The position numbers and the translations under genes are program-made. Positions 44,301 to 53,260 of a stretch of 64,000 nt of DNA are shown here, piece after piece (position 1 is the stretch's first letter; every line of letters starts with the position of its first letter). The notes beneath the pieces are model-generated. The model searched no databases and was not told the DNA's origin. It saw only the letters and a program-made list of their open reading frames with translations. The stretch comes from PLanc-01 sp035342095 (lineage in GTDB: Bacteria > Planctomycetota > Phycisphaerae > Sedimentisphaerales > Anaerobacaceae): contig DAOQWL010000020.1 in the NCBI GenBank assembly GCA_035342095.1, positions 1-64,000 of the forward strand, in the 5' to 3' direction.

Positions 44301-45709
44301 TGCGACAAAAGATGGCTGGACAATTCGGATCGCATTCAGGATTCGGCCCAACTCACGACCGGCGAGCCCGGGGGACGGTCCTGATCGTCACCATCTGGGT
44401 CGTCCTGGTCCTGGCGGGTCTGGCTCTGGTGTTTGCCCGTTCGATGCGGGTCTCCGCCAGCGTGGCGGCCAACCATGTAGCCTCCCTGCAGGCGGAGTGC
44501 CTGGCCGGCGGCGCGCTGCAGTACGTCATCGCCAAGATCACCGCGGCCGCGGAGGCGGAAGAGAACGATGCCGGCTCCGACGACAGCGACGACTACGAGG
44601 AACAGCACGTGGGCGAGGGGGGGTACTTCTGGGTCTTGCGTTCGAACCTCGAGAGCGACCGCGAATTCGCCTATGGCCTGACCGACGAGGCGGGCAAGAT
44701 CAACCTCAACTCCGCGTCGGTCGAGATGCTCCAGAAACTGCCTGGGATGACCGCCGAGCTGGCCGCGTCGATCGTCGACTGGCGGGACTCGGACACCGAC
44801 GTCACCACCAGCGGGGCCGAAAGCGAGTACTACCTGCTCCGGGCCAACGGATACCAGTGCAAGAACGCCCCCCTGGAGACGGTGGACGAGATTCTCCTGA
44901 TCAAGGGGGCCACGGAAGAGCTGCTCTACGGCGAGGACACCAACCTCAATGGCTACCTGGACGACCACGAGAACGACGGCGATGAGAGCGAGCCGGACGA
45001 CAACCACAACGGCAATCTCGACGCCGGGTTCTACGACTACGTTACGGTCTACAGTGCGGAGAAGAACGTGGACGCCGATGGCGAGGACCGTATCGACGTC
45101 AACGACGCCAGCGCCGTCTCGGATCTCCAGACGCTGTTGGAGGAGACGTTCAAGCAGGATCGGGCCCTGGAGATCGTAATGACCAGCGGCATCAGCTCGA
45201 ACCCGAGCTACGAGAACATCCTGGACTTCTACTACCGGTCGGGCATGACGCTCGACGAGTTCTCGCAGATCGCCGACAAGCTGACGACCAGCAGCGAGGT
45301 GACGCTGACCGGCCTGGTGAATGTGAACACCGCGCCGAAGGAGGTGCTGGCGTGCCTGCCCAACCTGGAGAACAGCGACGCGGAGTCGCTGGTCGCGTAT
45401 CGCGAATCACACAGTGACAAGCTCGGCTCCATCGCCTGGGTGACGCAGGTCCTGGATCAGGAGAAGGCGGTCGGGATCGCCAGCTACATCACCGTGCGTT
45501 CGTATCAGTACTCAGCGGACGTCGTCTGTGTGTCCGCCAACGGGCGGGCGTACAAGCGGTATCGGGCGGTCATCGACACGCAGGGGGATTCGCCGCGGGT
45601 CGTATATTGGCGAAGTCTCACCCATTTCGGCTGGCCCTTGCAGCCGGAGATTCTGGATGCCCTCAAGAAGGGGCAGCCACTCACCAGTGTTGCCTTGAGT
45701 ATGCATTGA
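44297..45709 (+). CDS. gspK: Pseudopilus tip protein GspK with EF-hand-like loops
   Basis: 470 aa. An N-terminal GspK helix without Phe+1 (RGTVLIVTIWVVLVLAGLAL) is followed by the T2SSK helix-hairpin-helix part (AGKINLNSASVEMLQKLPGM, ETVDEILLIKG, NVNTAPKEVLACLP). Between them are DTNLNGYLDDHE and DDNHNGNLDAG, which have the D-x-N-x-N-G-x-L-D spacing of EF-hand/dockerin calcium loops, and NVDADGEDRIDVNDA. GspK normally binds Ca2+, but these loops look like an added module. GGGGG lies 7 nt before ATG 44297. Confidence 0.9.
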   Translation: MMRQKMAGQFGSHSGFGPTHDRRARGTVLIVTIWVVLVLAGLALVFARSMRVSASVAANHVASLQAECLAGGALQYVIAKITAAAEAEENDAGSDDSDDYEEQHVGEGGYFWVLRSNLESDREFAYGLTDEAGKINLNSASVEMLQKLPGMTAELAASIVDWRDSDTDVTTSGAESEYYLLRANGYQCKNAPLETVDEILLIKGATEELLYGEDTNLNGYLDDHENDGDESEPDDNHNGNLDAGFYDYVTVYSAEKNVDADGEDRIDVNDASAVSDLQTLLEETFKQDRALEIVMTSGISSNPSYENILDFYYRSGMTLDEFSQIADKLTTSSEVTLTGLVNVNTAPKEVLACLPNLENSDAESLVAYRESHSDKLGSIAWVTQVLDQEKAVGIASYITVRSYQYSADVVCVSANGRAYKRYRAVIDTQGDSPRVVYWRSLTHFGWPLQPEILDALKKGQPLTSVALSMH

Positions 45710-45715
45710 CGGGAC

Positions 45716-47143
45716 ATGAACATGGTCGGCACACGCCACATAGTTGGACTGGCTATCGACGACGGCGGCATCTTCGCAACGGAACTGCACATCCGGGCGG
45801 GTCGCCCCGAGGTGCGGCACTGCGGCGAGTTCTCCTGGGAAGGGGAATGGACCGCCGAGAACGCCAAAGACCAGGGACAGCGTCTGCACAAGTTCCTGCG
45901 GGAGCATGGGTTCACCGCGAAGCGTGCGGTGGTTGGCCTTGCGGCCAAGTGGGTCCTGGCGAAGGAGGTCGAGGCCCCTCCGGCGTCGCCGGAAGCCCTG
46001 GCGGGGATTCTCGGCATTCAGGCGGAGCGGGCGTTCTCGATGAGTGCCAGCGAGCTGGTTTTTGACTACTGCGGACGGACCAGTGCATCCCAGAAGAGCC
46101 AGGTGCTCCTCCTGGCCACCCGCCGGCAGGTGATCGATCAGGTCAAGGATCTGGCCCAGGCGGCGGGGCTGCAGGTCGAATCCATTACGGTTTCCGCTTT
46201 CGCCTGCTGTCGAGCCTCTTCCGAGAAGGGGAGCGCATACCGCTATGGTCTGTACACCCGCCCGACGTACTGCGAGTTCTGGGGCCAGTTCGACGGCAGT
46301 CCGCGATTCCTCAAGCATATCGCGATGGTCCTGGATGGGAACCCGTCCGCCTGCACGGACGTGTTGGGCTCCACGATCCAGCGTCAGATCCTGTTGTCGC
46401 CCCGTCAGGATCAATCGCCGTCGCACCACGTGGCGGCGTTCGACGCCTGCGGACTGCCGACGGAGGTCTTCGACCGGCTCAACGAGCGATTGGGACCCCA
46501 GATCACGGTCGGCAAAGGGCCGAGCGCGATGCCCGCCGGGACCGGGTCGGGCGATCCGATGGAAGCCCGCGCGGTGGCCGCCACGGCGGTGGCATGGACC
46601 GCGGTGGAGCCCGATGGGGCGGTCGTGGACTTCTTGAGTCCGCGCATCGGCGAGAAGAGCAAGAAGGCCGCGGACCAGCGAGTCTTGGTCTGGGCCATCG
46701 CGGTGGCCGCGGTTTCGCTGATCGTCCTGGCTTTTTGGTTTGCCCGCTGGCAGGCCGACAAGAACGACGTCGCCGAGTACAAACAGCAACTGGAGGTTTT
46801 GAAAGCCGACATTGCGGAGGCCAGGGACGTGGTCGAACGTCTGTCGTACGCCCGCAAGTGGGGCGACACGGATCCTCGATTCCTCCGTTGCCTGCGCGAT
46901 CTGACCGAGGCGTTCCCGGAGGAAGGGATCGTCTGGGCGACCAGCCTGGCCTTGAACGACTCCGGGGCTGGGTCTGTGGTCGGCAAGACGTCGAGCGATG
47001 CCAGCTTCTATGAAGTCTGGGACAAGATCAACGCGATCGAGGCGTTCTCCGACGTCAAGATGGTCCACTATCGAGATGTCGGGCGTAATTCGCGAGAGAA
47101 GGAATTCGCCGTCAACTTCACGTTCAGCAAGGGGGCGAAGTAA
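45716..47143 (+). CDS. gspL: GspL (PilM/PilN-type fusion), inner-membrane assembly protein
   Basis: 475 aa. A cytoplasmic actin-like domain (about 1-310; GTRHIVGLAIDDGGIFATEL) precedes one TM (VWAIAVAAVSLIVLAFWFA). A periplasmic PilN/GspL-type ferredoxin-like domain follows (KQQLEVLKADIAEARDVVER, FLRCLRDLTEAFPEEGIVW). It links GspE to the platform. The 2-nt gap to gspM and its position after gspK support the assignment. Confidence 0.82.
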   Translation: MNMVGTRHIVGLAIDDGGIFATELHIRAGRPEVRHCGEFSWEGEWTAENAKDQGQRLHKFLREHGFTAKRAVVGLAAKWVLAKEVEAPPASPEALAGILGIQAERAFSMSASELVFDYCGRTSASQKSQVLLLATRRQVIDQVKDLAQAAGLQVESITVSAFACCRASSEKGSAYRYGLYTRPTYCEFWGQFDGSPRFLKHIAMVLDGNPSACTDVLGSTIQRQILLSPRQDQSPSHHVAAFDACGLPTEVFDRLNERLGPQITVGKGPSAMPAGTGSGDPMEARAVAATAVAWTAVEPDGAVVDFLSPRIGEKSKKAADQRVLVWAIAVAAVSLIVLAFWFARWQADKNDVAEYKQQLEVLKADIAEARDVVERLSYARKWGDTDPRFLRCLRDLTEAFPEEGIVWATSLALNDSGAGSVVGKTSSDASFYEVWDKINAIEAFSDVKMVHYRDVGRNSREKEFAVNFTFSKGAK

Positions 47144-47145
47144 CC

Positions 47146-47727
47146 ATGGTTCTGACGAAACGAGAGCGAATGCTGGCGATCGCCACCCTGCTGGTCGTGG
47201 GGGTCGGGGGACTCTATGCGACCGTGATCAAACCGTTGAGCAACTGGCGACGGGAGACCGAAAACGAGAAGATCGAACTGGAGGCCCAGCTCCAGGAGGC
47301 CCAGGACCTGTTCAGTCGCAAGCGACTCCTCGAAGGCAAGTGGAGAGGACTCCTTTCCGAGGGCATGAAGAGCGACGCGGACGCGGAGAACCGCATCGCC
47401 AGGGCCCTGGACGAGTGGTCCCGCCAGACCGGATTGTCCCTGAGCTCGATGAAGGCCGACCGCTCGGTCACCGAAAAGGGAATGAACGAGATCGTCTTCT
47501 CGGTGGCGGGTCGGGGGGGCATCGAGGCGGTGGCGTCCTTCCTCTTCCGGGTCGAGACCACCGAGCTGCCGGTGAGGATCACGAATCTGCAACTCGGCTC
47601 CGAGTCCGGCGACACCCTGTCCCTGCAGCTCCAACTGTCCGCGATCTACCTGGGCAGTGTGAAGAAGACATCCGTATCCACCTCGCAACAGCAACCGGAG
47701 GCTAACGATGACGAACAAGAGATCTAA
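47146..47727 (+). CDS. gspM: GspM/PilO-like inner-membrane protein
   Basis: 193 aa. Short cytoplasmic tail, TM (MLAIATLLVVGVGGLYATVI), coiled coil (RRETENEKIELEAQLQEAQD) and a ferredoxin-like C-terminus (GRGGIEAVASFLFRVETTEL, PVRITNLQL). This is the layout of GspM/PilO. It overlaps the next gene by 20 nt. Confidence 0.8.
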   Translation: MVLTKRERMLAIATLLVVGVGGLYATVIKPLSNWRRETENEKIELEAQLQEAQDLFSRKRLLEGKWRGLLSEGMKSDADAENRIARALDEWSRQTGLSLSSMKADRSVTEKGMNEIVFSVAGRGGIEAVASFLFRVETTELPVRITNLQLGSESGDTLSLQLQLSAIYLGSVKKTSVSTSQQQPEANDDEQEI

Positions 47728-48367
47728 CCGTGCGAGTGCCCTGGCGGTGGTATGGGCCATCGTCGCGGTCGTCCTGGTTCTGGGGCCGACGGTCGGCTAC
47801 GGTCAGAGGTCGTCGCGTCAGCGAATCTCGCGGACCCGTACGTCGGTGGCGCCGGTCGATCCCAATCAGGCCGCCAAGCCGAATTCCTGGGAGAGCTTCA
47901 ACCTCGTTCTGACGCGGAACATCTTCTCCCGCACGCGGACCGCGTGGCGTCCGCGGCAGGAGGAGGAACGGCCCCGCCCGACCGTCGTGACGCGCAATCC
48001 CGAGGCCTACCACGTGCTCAAGGGAGTGGTCCAGGAGAACGACGATTTCTACGCGTTCATCGAGAACTCCCAGGATGGCACGAGCCTGCAGGTACGACGC
48101 GGCGATCCCGTGGCCAGGGGCACGATCAAGACCCTCACCCTCGACGGGCTGGAGTATCAGATGGAAGGGAAGGACCCGGTGGTCGTCCGCGTAGGGTACG
48201 ACCTCGAAGGGGGAATCGGGGTCCTGTCGACCAGTCAGATGTTCGAACTGGCGTCGACGCCGTCTTCCTCGACCTCGACGTCGGGCCGGTCGACGGGCAG
48301 CGGCGCGGACGAATCCGAAATCCTCAAACGACTCATGGAACAACGTAAACAACAAGTGGGGCAGTAG
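47708..48367 (+). CDS. gspC: GspC-like protein
   Basis: 219 aa. TM (ALAVVWAIVAVVLVLGPTVG), Pro-rich linker, and an HR/PilP-type beta domain (YHVLKGVVQENDDFYAFIE, LQVRRGDPVARGTIKTL). It couples the inner-membrane platform to the secretin. It ends in a Ser/Thr-rich stretch and a short charged helix (EILKRLMEQRKQQ) instead of a PDZ domain. GGAGG lies 6 nt before the ATG. Confidence 0.78.
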   Translation: MTNKRSNRASALAVVWAIVAVVLVLGPTVGYGQRSSRQRISRTRTSVAPVDPNQAAKPNSWESFNLVLTRNIFSRTRTAWRPRQEEERPRPTVVTRNPEAYHVLKGVVQENDDFYAFIENSQDGTSLQVRRGDPVARGTIKTLTLDGLEYQMEGKDPVVVRVGYDLEGGIGVLSTSQMFELASTPSSSTSTSGRSTGSGADESEILKRLMEQRKQQVGQ

Positions 48368-48392
48368 TGTCCCGATCCGATGCGTCTTGTCC

Positions 48393-48426
48393 GGGACCCC
48401 AACGCATCGTCCTGCGTTGGGGGCCC
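48393..48426 (+). promoter_or_regulatory. Hairpin in the gspC-gspD gap
   Basis: GGGACCCCAACGCA (48393-48406) pairs with TGCGTTGGGGGCCC (48413-48426) with one mismatch and a 6-nt loop. No T-run follows, so it may tune or stabilise the gspD message. It is nearly the same stem as the pfp terminator at 3930. Confidence 0.55.
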
Positions 48427-48456
48427 CTCATAGACCTGTGCGAAGGAGTACGTGCA

Positions 48457-51291
48457 ATGCGATCGTTCAAAGTCATTCTGGTTGGCCTGGTCCTGGCGGC
48501 AGCCCTCATCATCGCGCCCGGCGATACCGCCGCGCAGGAATCCTCCGGGTCGCCGCCCGAGGTGAAGACGGAGCCGATCGAGGTGGTCAAGACCAACGGC
48601 GACACGAAGATCAAGCTCAACTTCCAGGACACCCTGCTTCAGACGGTCCTGGAGTACCTGTCGGAGACGGCCGGCCTGACGATCGTGTCGGATGAGCCGC
48701 TCTCCAGCACGCGGATGACGGTGATCAGCCGTCAGCCCATCACGCTGGACGAAGCGGTGACTCTGATCAACTCGATCCTCAAGGAGAAAGGTCTGACCAC
48801 GGTCCGCACCGCCAAGACCCTGAAGGTCGTGGCCCTGTCGGGCGCCGTGAAGGAGAATATCCCCGTGCTGACGGGCAACGACCCGGAGAAGGTCGTTGCC
48901 GGCGACGACGTGGTGACATACGTCATTCCCGTCTCGCATGTGACCGCGTCCGCTCTCAAGCAGAACCTCGAAGCCCTGCGTCCGGCATATGCGAGCATCG
49001 AGGCGAATGAGGACAGCAACACTTTGATCATCACGGACACGACGGCCAACATCAAGCGTCTGATGAAGATCATTGCGGCCCTGGACAAGCACATGTCGTC
49101 CGTGGCGGAGATTCGGGTCTTCCCGCTGAAGAGGGCTGACGCCACGGCCACGGCCACCTTGATCAACAACTTGTTCGAGCAGCAGTCGCAGGGCAGCAGC
49201 GGCGGCACTCGCAGCCGGCAGGGAGGCCGCGGCGGCAATCCCTTCGAGATGATGATGCAGATGCGCGGCGGCGACCGCGGCGGGCCGGGCAGCCAAACGC
49301 AGACCGGACAGGCCGGCGGCAGCATGAATGTCCAGGTCGTCGCAGCCGCCGACGAGCAGTCGAATTCGCTTGTCGTCCGCGGTCCCAGCGATGCGCTGGA
49401 GATCGTCCAGGGTGTGATCGATTCCCTGGACGAAACCTCGGCCAAGGTCGCGGATGTCCGCGTGTTTCAACTCCGCTATGCCGACGCCACGAACGTCGCC
49501 GACGTGATCAACCAGGTCTTCAGCAATCAGTCCTCTTCGTCGAGGTCCTCGAGATCAAGCGGCATGGGCGGCATGCAATTCCGTGGTCCGATGGGCGGCC
49601 CGCCGGGAATGACGCAATCGGAACAGTCGGGTTCCGTGGGTGTCGTCGCTGCCGCGGACAGCACGAACAATACCGTGGTGGTGACGGGTCCGGACGCGAT
49701 TCTCGACGTGATCGAAACGGTGATCCAGAAGCTCGACACCAAGATCGCGAACGTGGCCGACGTGAAGGTCTTCCACCTGCAGTACGCCGACGCCAGCGAC
49801 ACCGCGGAGCTAATCAATGAGGTGTTCGGATCGCAATCCAGCACTTCGTCGCGGTCGTCCCGATCGTCGCGGAACACTCAGAGCCAGGGCGTGATGTTCG
49901 GCAGAGGCGGTATGGGCGGCCCCGGCGGCATGACGATGGGCGGTGGGCAGGGCACCAGCACCAGCAGCGTATCGGACGTATCCGTCATCGCGTCGGCCGA
50001 TACGCAAACGAACGCGGTGGTCGTGAGCGGTCCGGCGGAAACGCTGACGATCGTCGCCCAAGTCATTACGGAGCTGGACGTCAATCCCGAGCAGGAACGT
50101 CGGATCTTCGTCTACGCTCTCGATAACGCCAACGCGGAGAACCTCAAGACGATCCTGAACAATCTGTTCACGGAGATGGCAAACCTGGAGGCACAGGGCA
50201 CCAGCTCTCGCACCGGCAACCAGCAGTTCCAGGGTGGCCAGGCAAGCCGGGGCGGAACCACCGGGGGCACGTCGTCTTCGTCCTCGGACAACGACGACCT
50301 CTCCGACGAAACCTACTTCGAAGCCGATCCGAACACCAACTCGCTGCTATGCATGACCTCGACGAAGAACTACGAGAAGATCAAACCGATCATCGAGGAG
50401 CTGGACAAGCCGGTCGGCCAGGTCCTCATCAAGGTCCTGTTCGCGGAAGTAACCCACAGCGACGGCCTGGACCTCGGGACCGAGTTCTCCATGCTGAACA
50501 TGCGCAACGGCGGCGGTTCCACGCAGACCATCGGGCTCTTCGGCAAGGGCGATACGCTCACGACGATGGCCGGGGATACCAGCACGACAGGTCTGGCGGT
50601 GCGGACGCTCGAAGGCGATCTGGACCTCACGCTGCGGGCCCTGGCGGAAACCCAGAAGCTGAACGTCCTGTCCCGACCCTACGTGCTGACCCGGAACAAC
50701 CAGACAGCGACGATCACGGTTGCCGAGGAAGTCCCGATCCCCGAGAGCGAAACCACGTCCGGATCGATTGGCAGCACGACCAGCTTCACGTATCGCAAAG
50801 ACATCGGCATCGTCCTGGAGGTCACGCCATCCATCAACCGCAAGGGGTTGGTCAACATGACTGTGATCCCGCAGATCACGACGCGGACCGGCGAGACGGT
50901 GCAGATCTCCGAGTCTCTCAATCCGGCGGTCTTCGCCACGCGTTCGGCCAGTACCCAGGTGGCGGTCGCCGACGGCCAGACCATCGTCATCGGCGGTTTG
51001 ATCGAGGACCAGGTCAGCGAAACGACCAAGAAGATCCCGTTGTTGGGCGACATTCCCCTTGCGGGCGCCCTGTTCAGACGGCAGGTCAGAAACAAGTCGA
51101 AGACGGAACTGCTGATCTTCCTGACCCCCCACGTGGCGCAGACTCCGGAGGAACTGACCCCTATTTCCGACCTTGAGAAGTCGCAGAGCACGCTGGACAG
51201 CAACAAGGATATCGCGGAAATCTACCAGCGACACCTGGATGCCATGAAGGCCCATCCGGAAAGAGCGGCGGCCGAGCCGAACAAGCCATAG
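48457..51291 (+). CDS. gspD: Type II secretion secretin GspD with expanded N-domains
   Basis: 944 aa. Signal peptide (VILVGLVLAAALIIAPGDTA). The N0 domain (about 40-110) is LNFQDTLLQTVLEYLSETAG. Five N1-type (NolW-like) domains follow where three are usual, each with the pattern 'VFxLxYADATNVADVINQVF' ... 'AADxxTNAVVVSGP'. Four of them hold disordered Ser/Gly/Met-rich insertions. The secretin barrel follows (VLIKVLFAEVTHSDGLDLG, VLSRPYVLTRNNQTATI, VADGQTIVIGGLIEDQ, KIPLLGDIPLAGALFR). It forms the outer-membrane channel. GAAGGAG lies 8 nt before ATG 48457. Confidence 0.95.
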   Translation: MRSFKVILVGLVLAAALIIAPGDTAAQESSGSPPEVKTEPIEVVKTNGDTKIKLNFQDTLLQTVLEYLSETAGLTIVSDEPLSSTRMTVISRQPITLDEAVTLINSILKEKGLTTVRTAKTLKVVALSGAVKENIPVLTGNDPEKVVAGDDVVTYVIPVSHVTASALKQNLEALRPAYASIEANEDSNTLIITDTTANIKRLMKIIAALDKHMSSVAEIRVFPLKRADATATATLINNLFEQQSQGSSGGTRSRQGGRGGNPFEMMMQMRGGDRGGPGSQTQTGQAGGSMNVQVVAAADEQSNSLVVRGPSDALEIVQGVIDSLDETSAKVADVRVFQLRYADATNVADVINQVFSNQSSSSRSSRSSGMGGMQFRGPMGGPPGMTQSEQSGSVGVVAAADSTNNTVVVTGPDAILDVIETVIQKLDTKIANVADVKVFHLQYADASDTAELINEVFGSQSSTSSRSSRSSRNTQSQGVMFGRGGMGGPGGMTMGGGQGTSTSSVSDVSVIASADTQTNAVVVSGPAETLTIVAQVITELDVNPEQERRIFVYALDNANAENLKTILNNLFTEMANLEAQGTSSRTGNQQFQGGQASRGGTTGGTSSSSSDNDDLSDETYFEADPNTNSLLCMTSTKNYEKIKPIIEELDKPVGQVLIKVLFAEVTHSDGLDLGTEFSMLNMRNGGGSTQTIGLFGKGDTLTTMAGDTSTTGLAVRTLEGDLDLTLRALAETQKLNVLSRPYVLTRNNQTATITVAEEVPIPESETTSGSIGSTTSFTYRKDIGIVLEVTPSINRKGLVNMTVIPQITTRTGETVQISESLNPAVFATRSASTQVAVADGQTIVIGGLIEDQVSETTKKIPLLGDIPLAGALFRRQVRNKSKTELLIFLTPHVAQTPEELTPISDLEKSQSTLDSNKDIAEIYQRHLDAMKAHPERAAAEPNKP

Positions 51292-51337
51292 ACGCGGCGG
51301 ACCGTCCTGCAGTATCGCGGGCGGCCTGAGAGGCAAA

Positions 51338-51385
51338 GGACGGCATCAGCAGACGCGGGTTTGCTGATGCCGTCCTCGTTTCTGC
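51338..51385. terminator. Strong bidirectional terminator after gspD
   Basis: A perfect 14-bp stem, GGACGGCATCAGCA (51338-51351) with TGCTGATGCCGTCC (51362-51375), has a 10-nt loop and is followed by TCGTTTCTG. It sits between the convergent gspD and prepilin-like genes and closes the secretion operon. Confidence 0.8.
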
Positions 51386-51418
51386 TGTCTGGCAGGAATG
51401 GCCGGCTGGGACGTGCCA

Positions 51419-52174
51419 TCATGGCGACTCGACGCCGCACCAGTAGCGTGACGTGTTCTCCGACGCGGACAGCCAATCGGCGTGGCCGTCGAAGAACAGG
51501 TTGTTGCAGCCCCTCGTCCGATGGCGCTCGGCGGCGACCCGCCGGGTCAGGTTGTTGCCCACGCCTTCCTGAGTGGAGCCGGGCATGTGTGTGTTCGACC
51601 ACACGTCCAGGAGGTTGAACACGGATGCAATATCGAGGTCCTTGCGGTCCAGGATGACGGGCCGCCAGGGGCCGGTCTCGTTGTCTGCCAGGTAGATTCG
51701 CTCGGAAGGGCGGGGTATGCCGCCCAGCTTGCTCGGCGCATCCTTCTGCCTGCCCCGGTTGCCGGTCGTGAGGCCCGGATCGTCCATGTCCCACGCGTTT
51801 ACAACATAGTCCACCGTTTGTTGGGCATTGCTCACGTTTCGCTCGCCGACGCCGACTCGAGGGAATGCGGGACACTGATACACGTCCACCTCGCGGTAGT
51901 CCTGGGCATATCGGTACTTCTCCCCCAGGAACGGCATGAAGGCCAGCAGCCACTTCACCTTGTTGTCCAGTGCCCGCGGGATATAGTCGTTGTTCTCCTG
52001 GGCGTATCCGTGCAGGGCGATGCCGATCTGTTTGAGGTTGTTCAGGCAGCAGACTCCCCAAGCCTGCTTTCGGGCCCGACTCAGCGACGGCAGCAGGATT
52101 CCCATCAGCAGGGCGATGACCGCGATCACGACGAGCAGTTCGATCAGCGTGAATGCCCTGCGTTTGTCGGCCAT
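51419..52174 (-). CDS. DUF1559-like prepilin protein (H-Xn-DG type)
   Basis: 251 aa. Prepilin leader MADKRRA/FTLIELLVVIAVIALLMG; then LPSLSRARKQAWGVCCLNN and the C-terminal HRTRGCNNLFFDGH, a one-residue-longer version of the H-X9-DG motif. These proteins are greatly expanded in Planctomycetota and are thought to be processed pseudopilins or surface proteins. GGAGG lies 7 nt before the ATG. It is a plausible client of the neighbouring secretion machine. Confidence 0.85.
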   Translation of the reverse strand: MADKRRAFTLIELLVVIAVIALLMGILLPSLSRARKQAWGVCCLNNLKQIGIALHGYAQENNDYIPRALDNKVKWLLAFMPFLGEKYRYAQDYREVDVYQCPAFPRVGVGERNVSNAQQTVDYVVNAWDMDDPGLTTGNRGRQKDAPSKLGGIPRPSERIYLADNETGPWRPVILDRKDLDIASVFNLLDVWSNTHMPGSTQEGVGNNLTRRVAAERHRTRGCNNLFFDGHADWLSASENTSRYWCGVESP

Positions 52175-52871
52175 TGCGAAACCTCCATCGAAGCGGAACC
52201 GAGGCTGATAGTGCCCGAACCCATTATAATGGCTGGAGAGGGGGAAGCACCGCGAAATCGAGCGGCCAGCCGCGTGCAGGGTGCGTGACCGCCTATTGCG
52301 TCCTCAGATGGGCCGGCGGGGCATGGGGTGACGCTGTCATTCCTGCACTGCAAAGGTACGACATTTCGCTTTCCTGACAAGCATTTCGGACAGGACGCGC
52401 ACATTGCCCTCGATACATGGGAATCGGACCGGCCACTCCCATCGAAGGCGGGCACGCGCGAAGCCGTCGTGCGAAGGGAGTTTTTCGCATTGCGGCCTCC
52501 GGCGTGAACGCGAGCGAGACGCTCGCTTGCAGGTTTCGCACAGCACGGACGATGTTGCGGTCCCCGTTATCGCTGGTGGCCCCAACGCGTCGAACTCCCG
52601 CTGCACCGCGGCGGATTCCGGATCGGTCCGTCCGTTCCTCCATGGCAAGCACCTGGGTTGCGGCCGAAGGCCGCTCCAAGCCAAGCAGGAATCCACAAGA
52701 CATGATATGCGGCGCATCCCAGGAACCGGATTCCCGCGTTCGCGGGAATGACAATCCAGGGTCTCCGTGAACTCCCCCTGCATGTGCGCAGGTGCGGTCC
52801 TGTGCCCCTGCATATGTCTCCCCTTCGCTGGACAGCGAGCCGAACAGTCTCGTGCGGGCGACGCGGGTCTC
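52175..52871. other. Long intergenic space with REP-like palindromes
   Basis: About 700 nt without a supportable gene. It contains the palindrome at 52730-52749 and related text such as CTGTCATTCCTGCA at 52335-52348. Frames open here translate into the VIPANAGI-like nonsense typical of such repeats. I see no RNA gene. Confidence 0.4.
52730..52749. repeat. REP-like palindrome of the GTCATTCCCGCG family
   Basis: ATTCCCGCGTTCGCGGGAAT is a perfect palindrome preceded by GG and followed by GACAATCC. It matches a very widespread class of bacterial intergenic repeats. The half-site TCGCGGGAATGACAATC also occurs at 22048-22064. Confidence 0.6.
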
Positions 52872-53249
52872 TCACAGGGGCGATGCGATATACCGGATGA
52901 CGTCGCTGCGACTGATAATGCCCACCAGTTTGCCGCCGGACAGGATCGGCACCCGGCGGAAGTGGTTCTTCATGAGGCATTCGCAGATTGCGATGAAGTC
53001 GTCCTCGACGTCGAAGGCGACGACGTCCCGCGTCATGTACTGCTCCGCCGGGCCATCGGTGCCCTTCGGGGTGGTCAACAGGGACAGGATGTCCTTCTCC
53101 GTCAGAATCCCCGCGAGGGTGCCATCCTCGTTGACGACCGGGATGCCTGTGATGTCCTTGTCCACGAGCAGCTCGATGGCCTGGGAGACGGGCGTGCTCC
53201 GCTGGACGCAGACCACATCAGTCGACATGATGGTCTCGGTTTCGAACAT
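52872..53249 (-). CDS. Two-CBS-domain protein (second of a tandem pair)
   Basis: 125 aa, essentially one Bateman module. CBS1: MSTDVVCVQRSTPVSQAI, then GIPVVNEDGTLAGILTEKDI. CBS2: MTRDVVAFDVEDDFIAICEC, then RRVPILSGGKLVGIISRSDV. Such proteins bind adenine nucleotides and regulate partners. Reading frame and motif order match the neighbour (53261-53683), so the pair is a tandem duplication. GAGG lies 9 nt before the ATG; the intergenic gap is 11 nt. Confidence 0.88.
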   Translation of the reverse strand: MFETETIMSTDVVCVQRSTPVSQAIELLVDKDITGIPVVNEDGTLAGILTEKDILSLLTTPKGTDGPAEQYMTRDVVAFDVEDDFIAICECLMKNHFRRVPILSGGKLVGIISRSDVIRYIASPL

Positions 53250-53260
53250 GGGGATGGACC

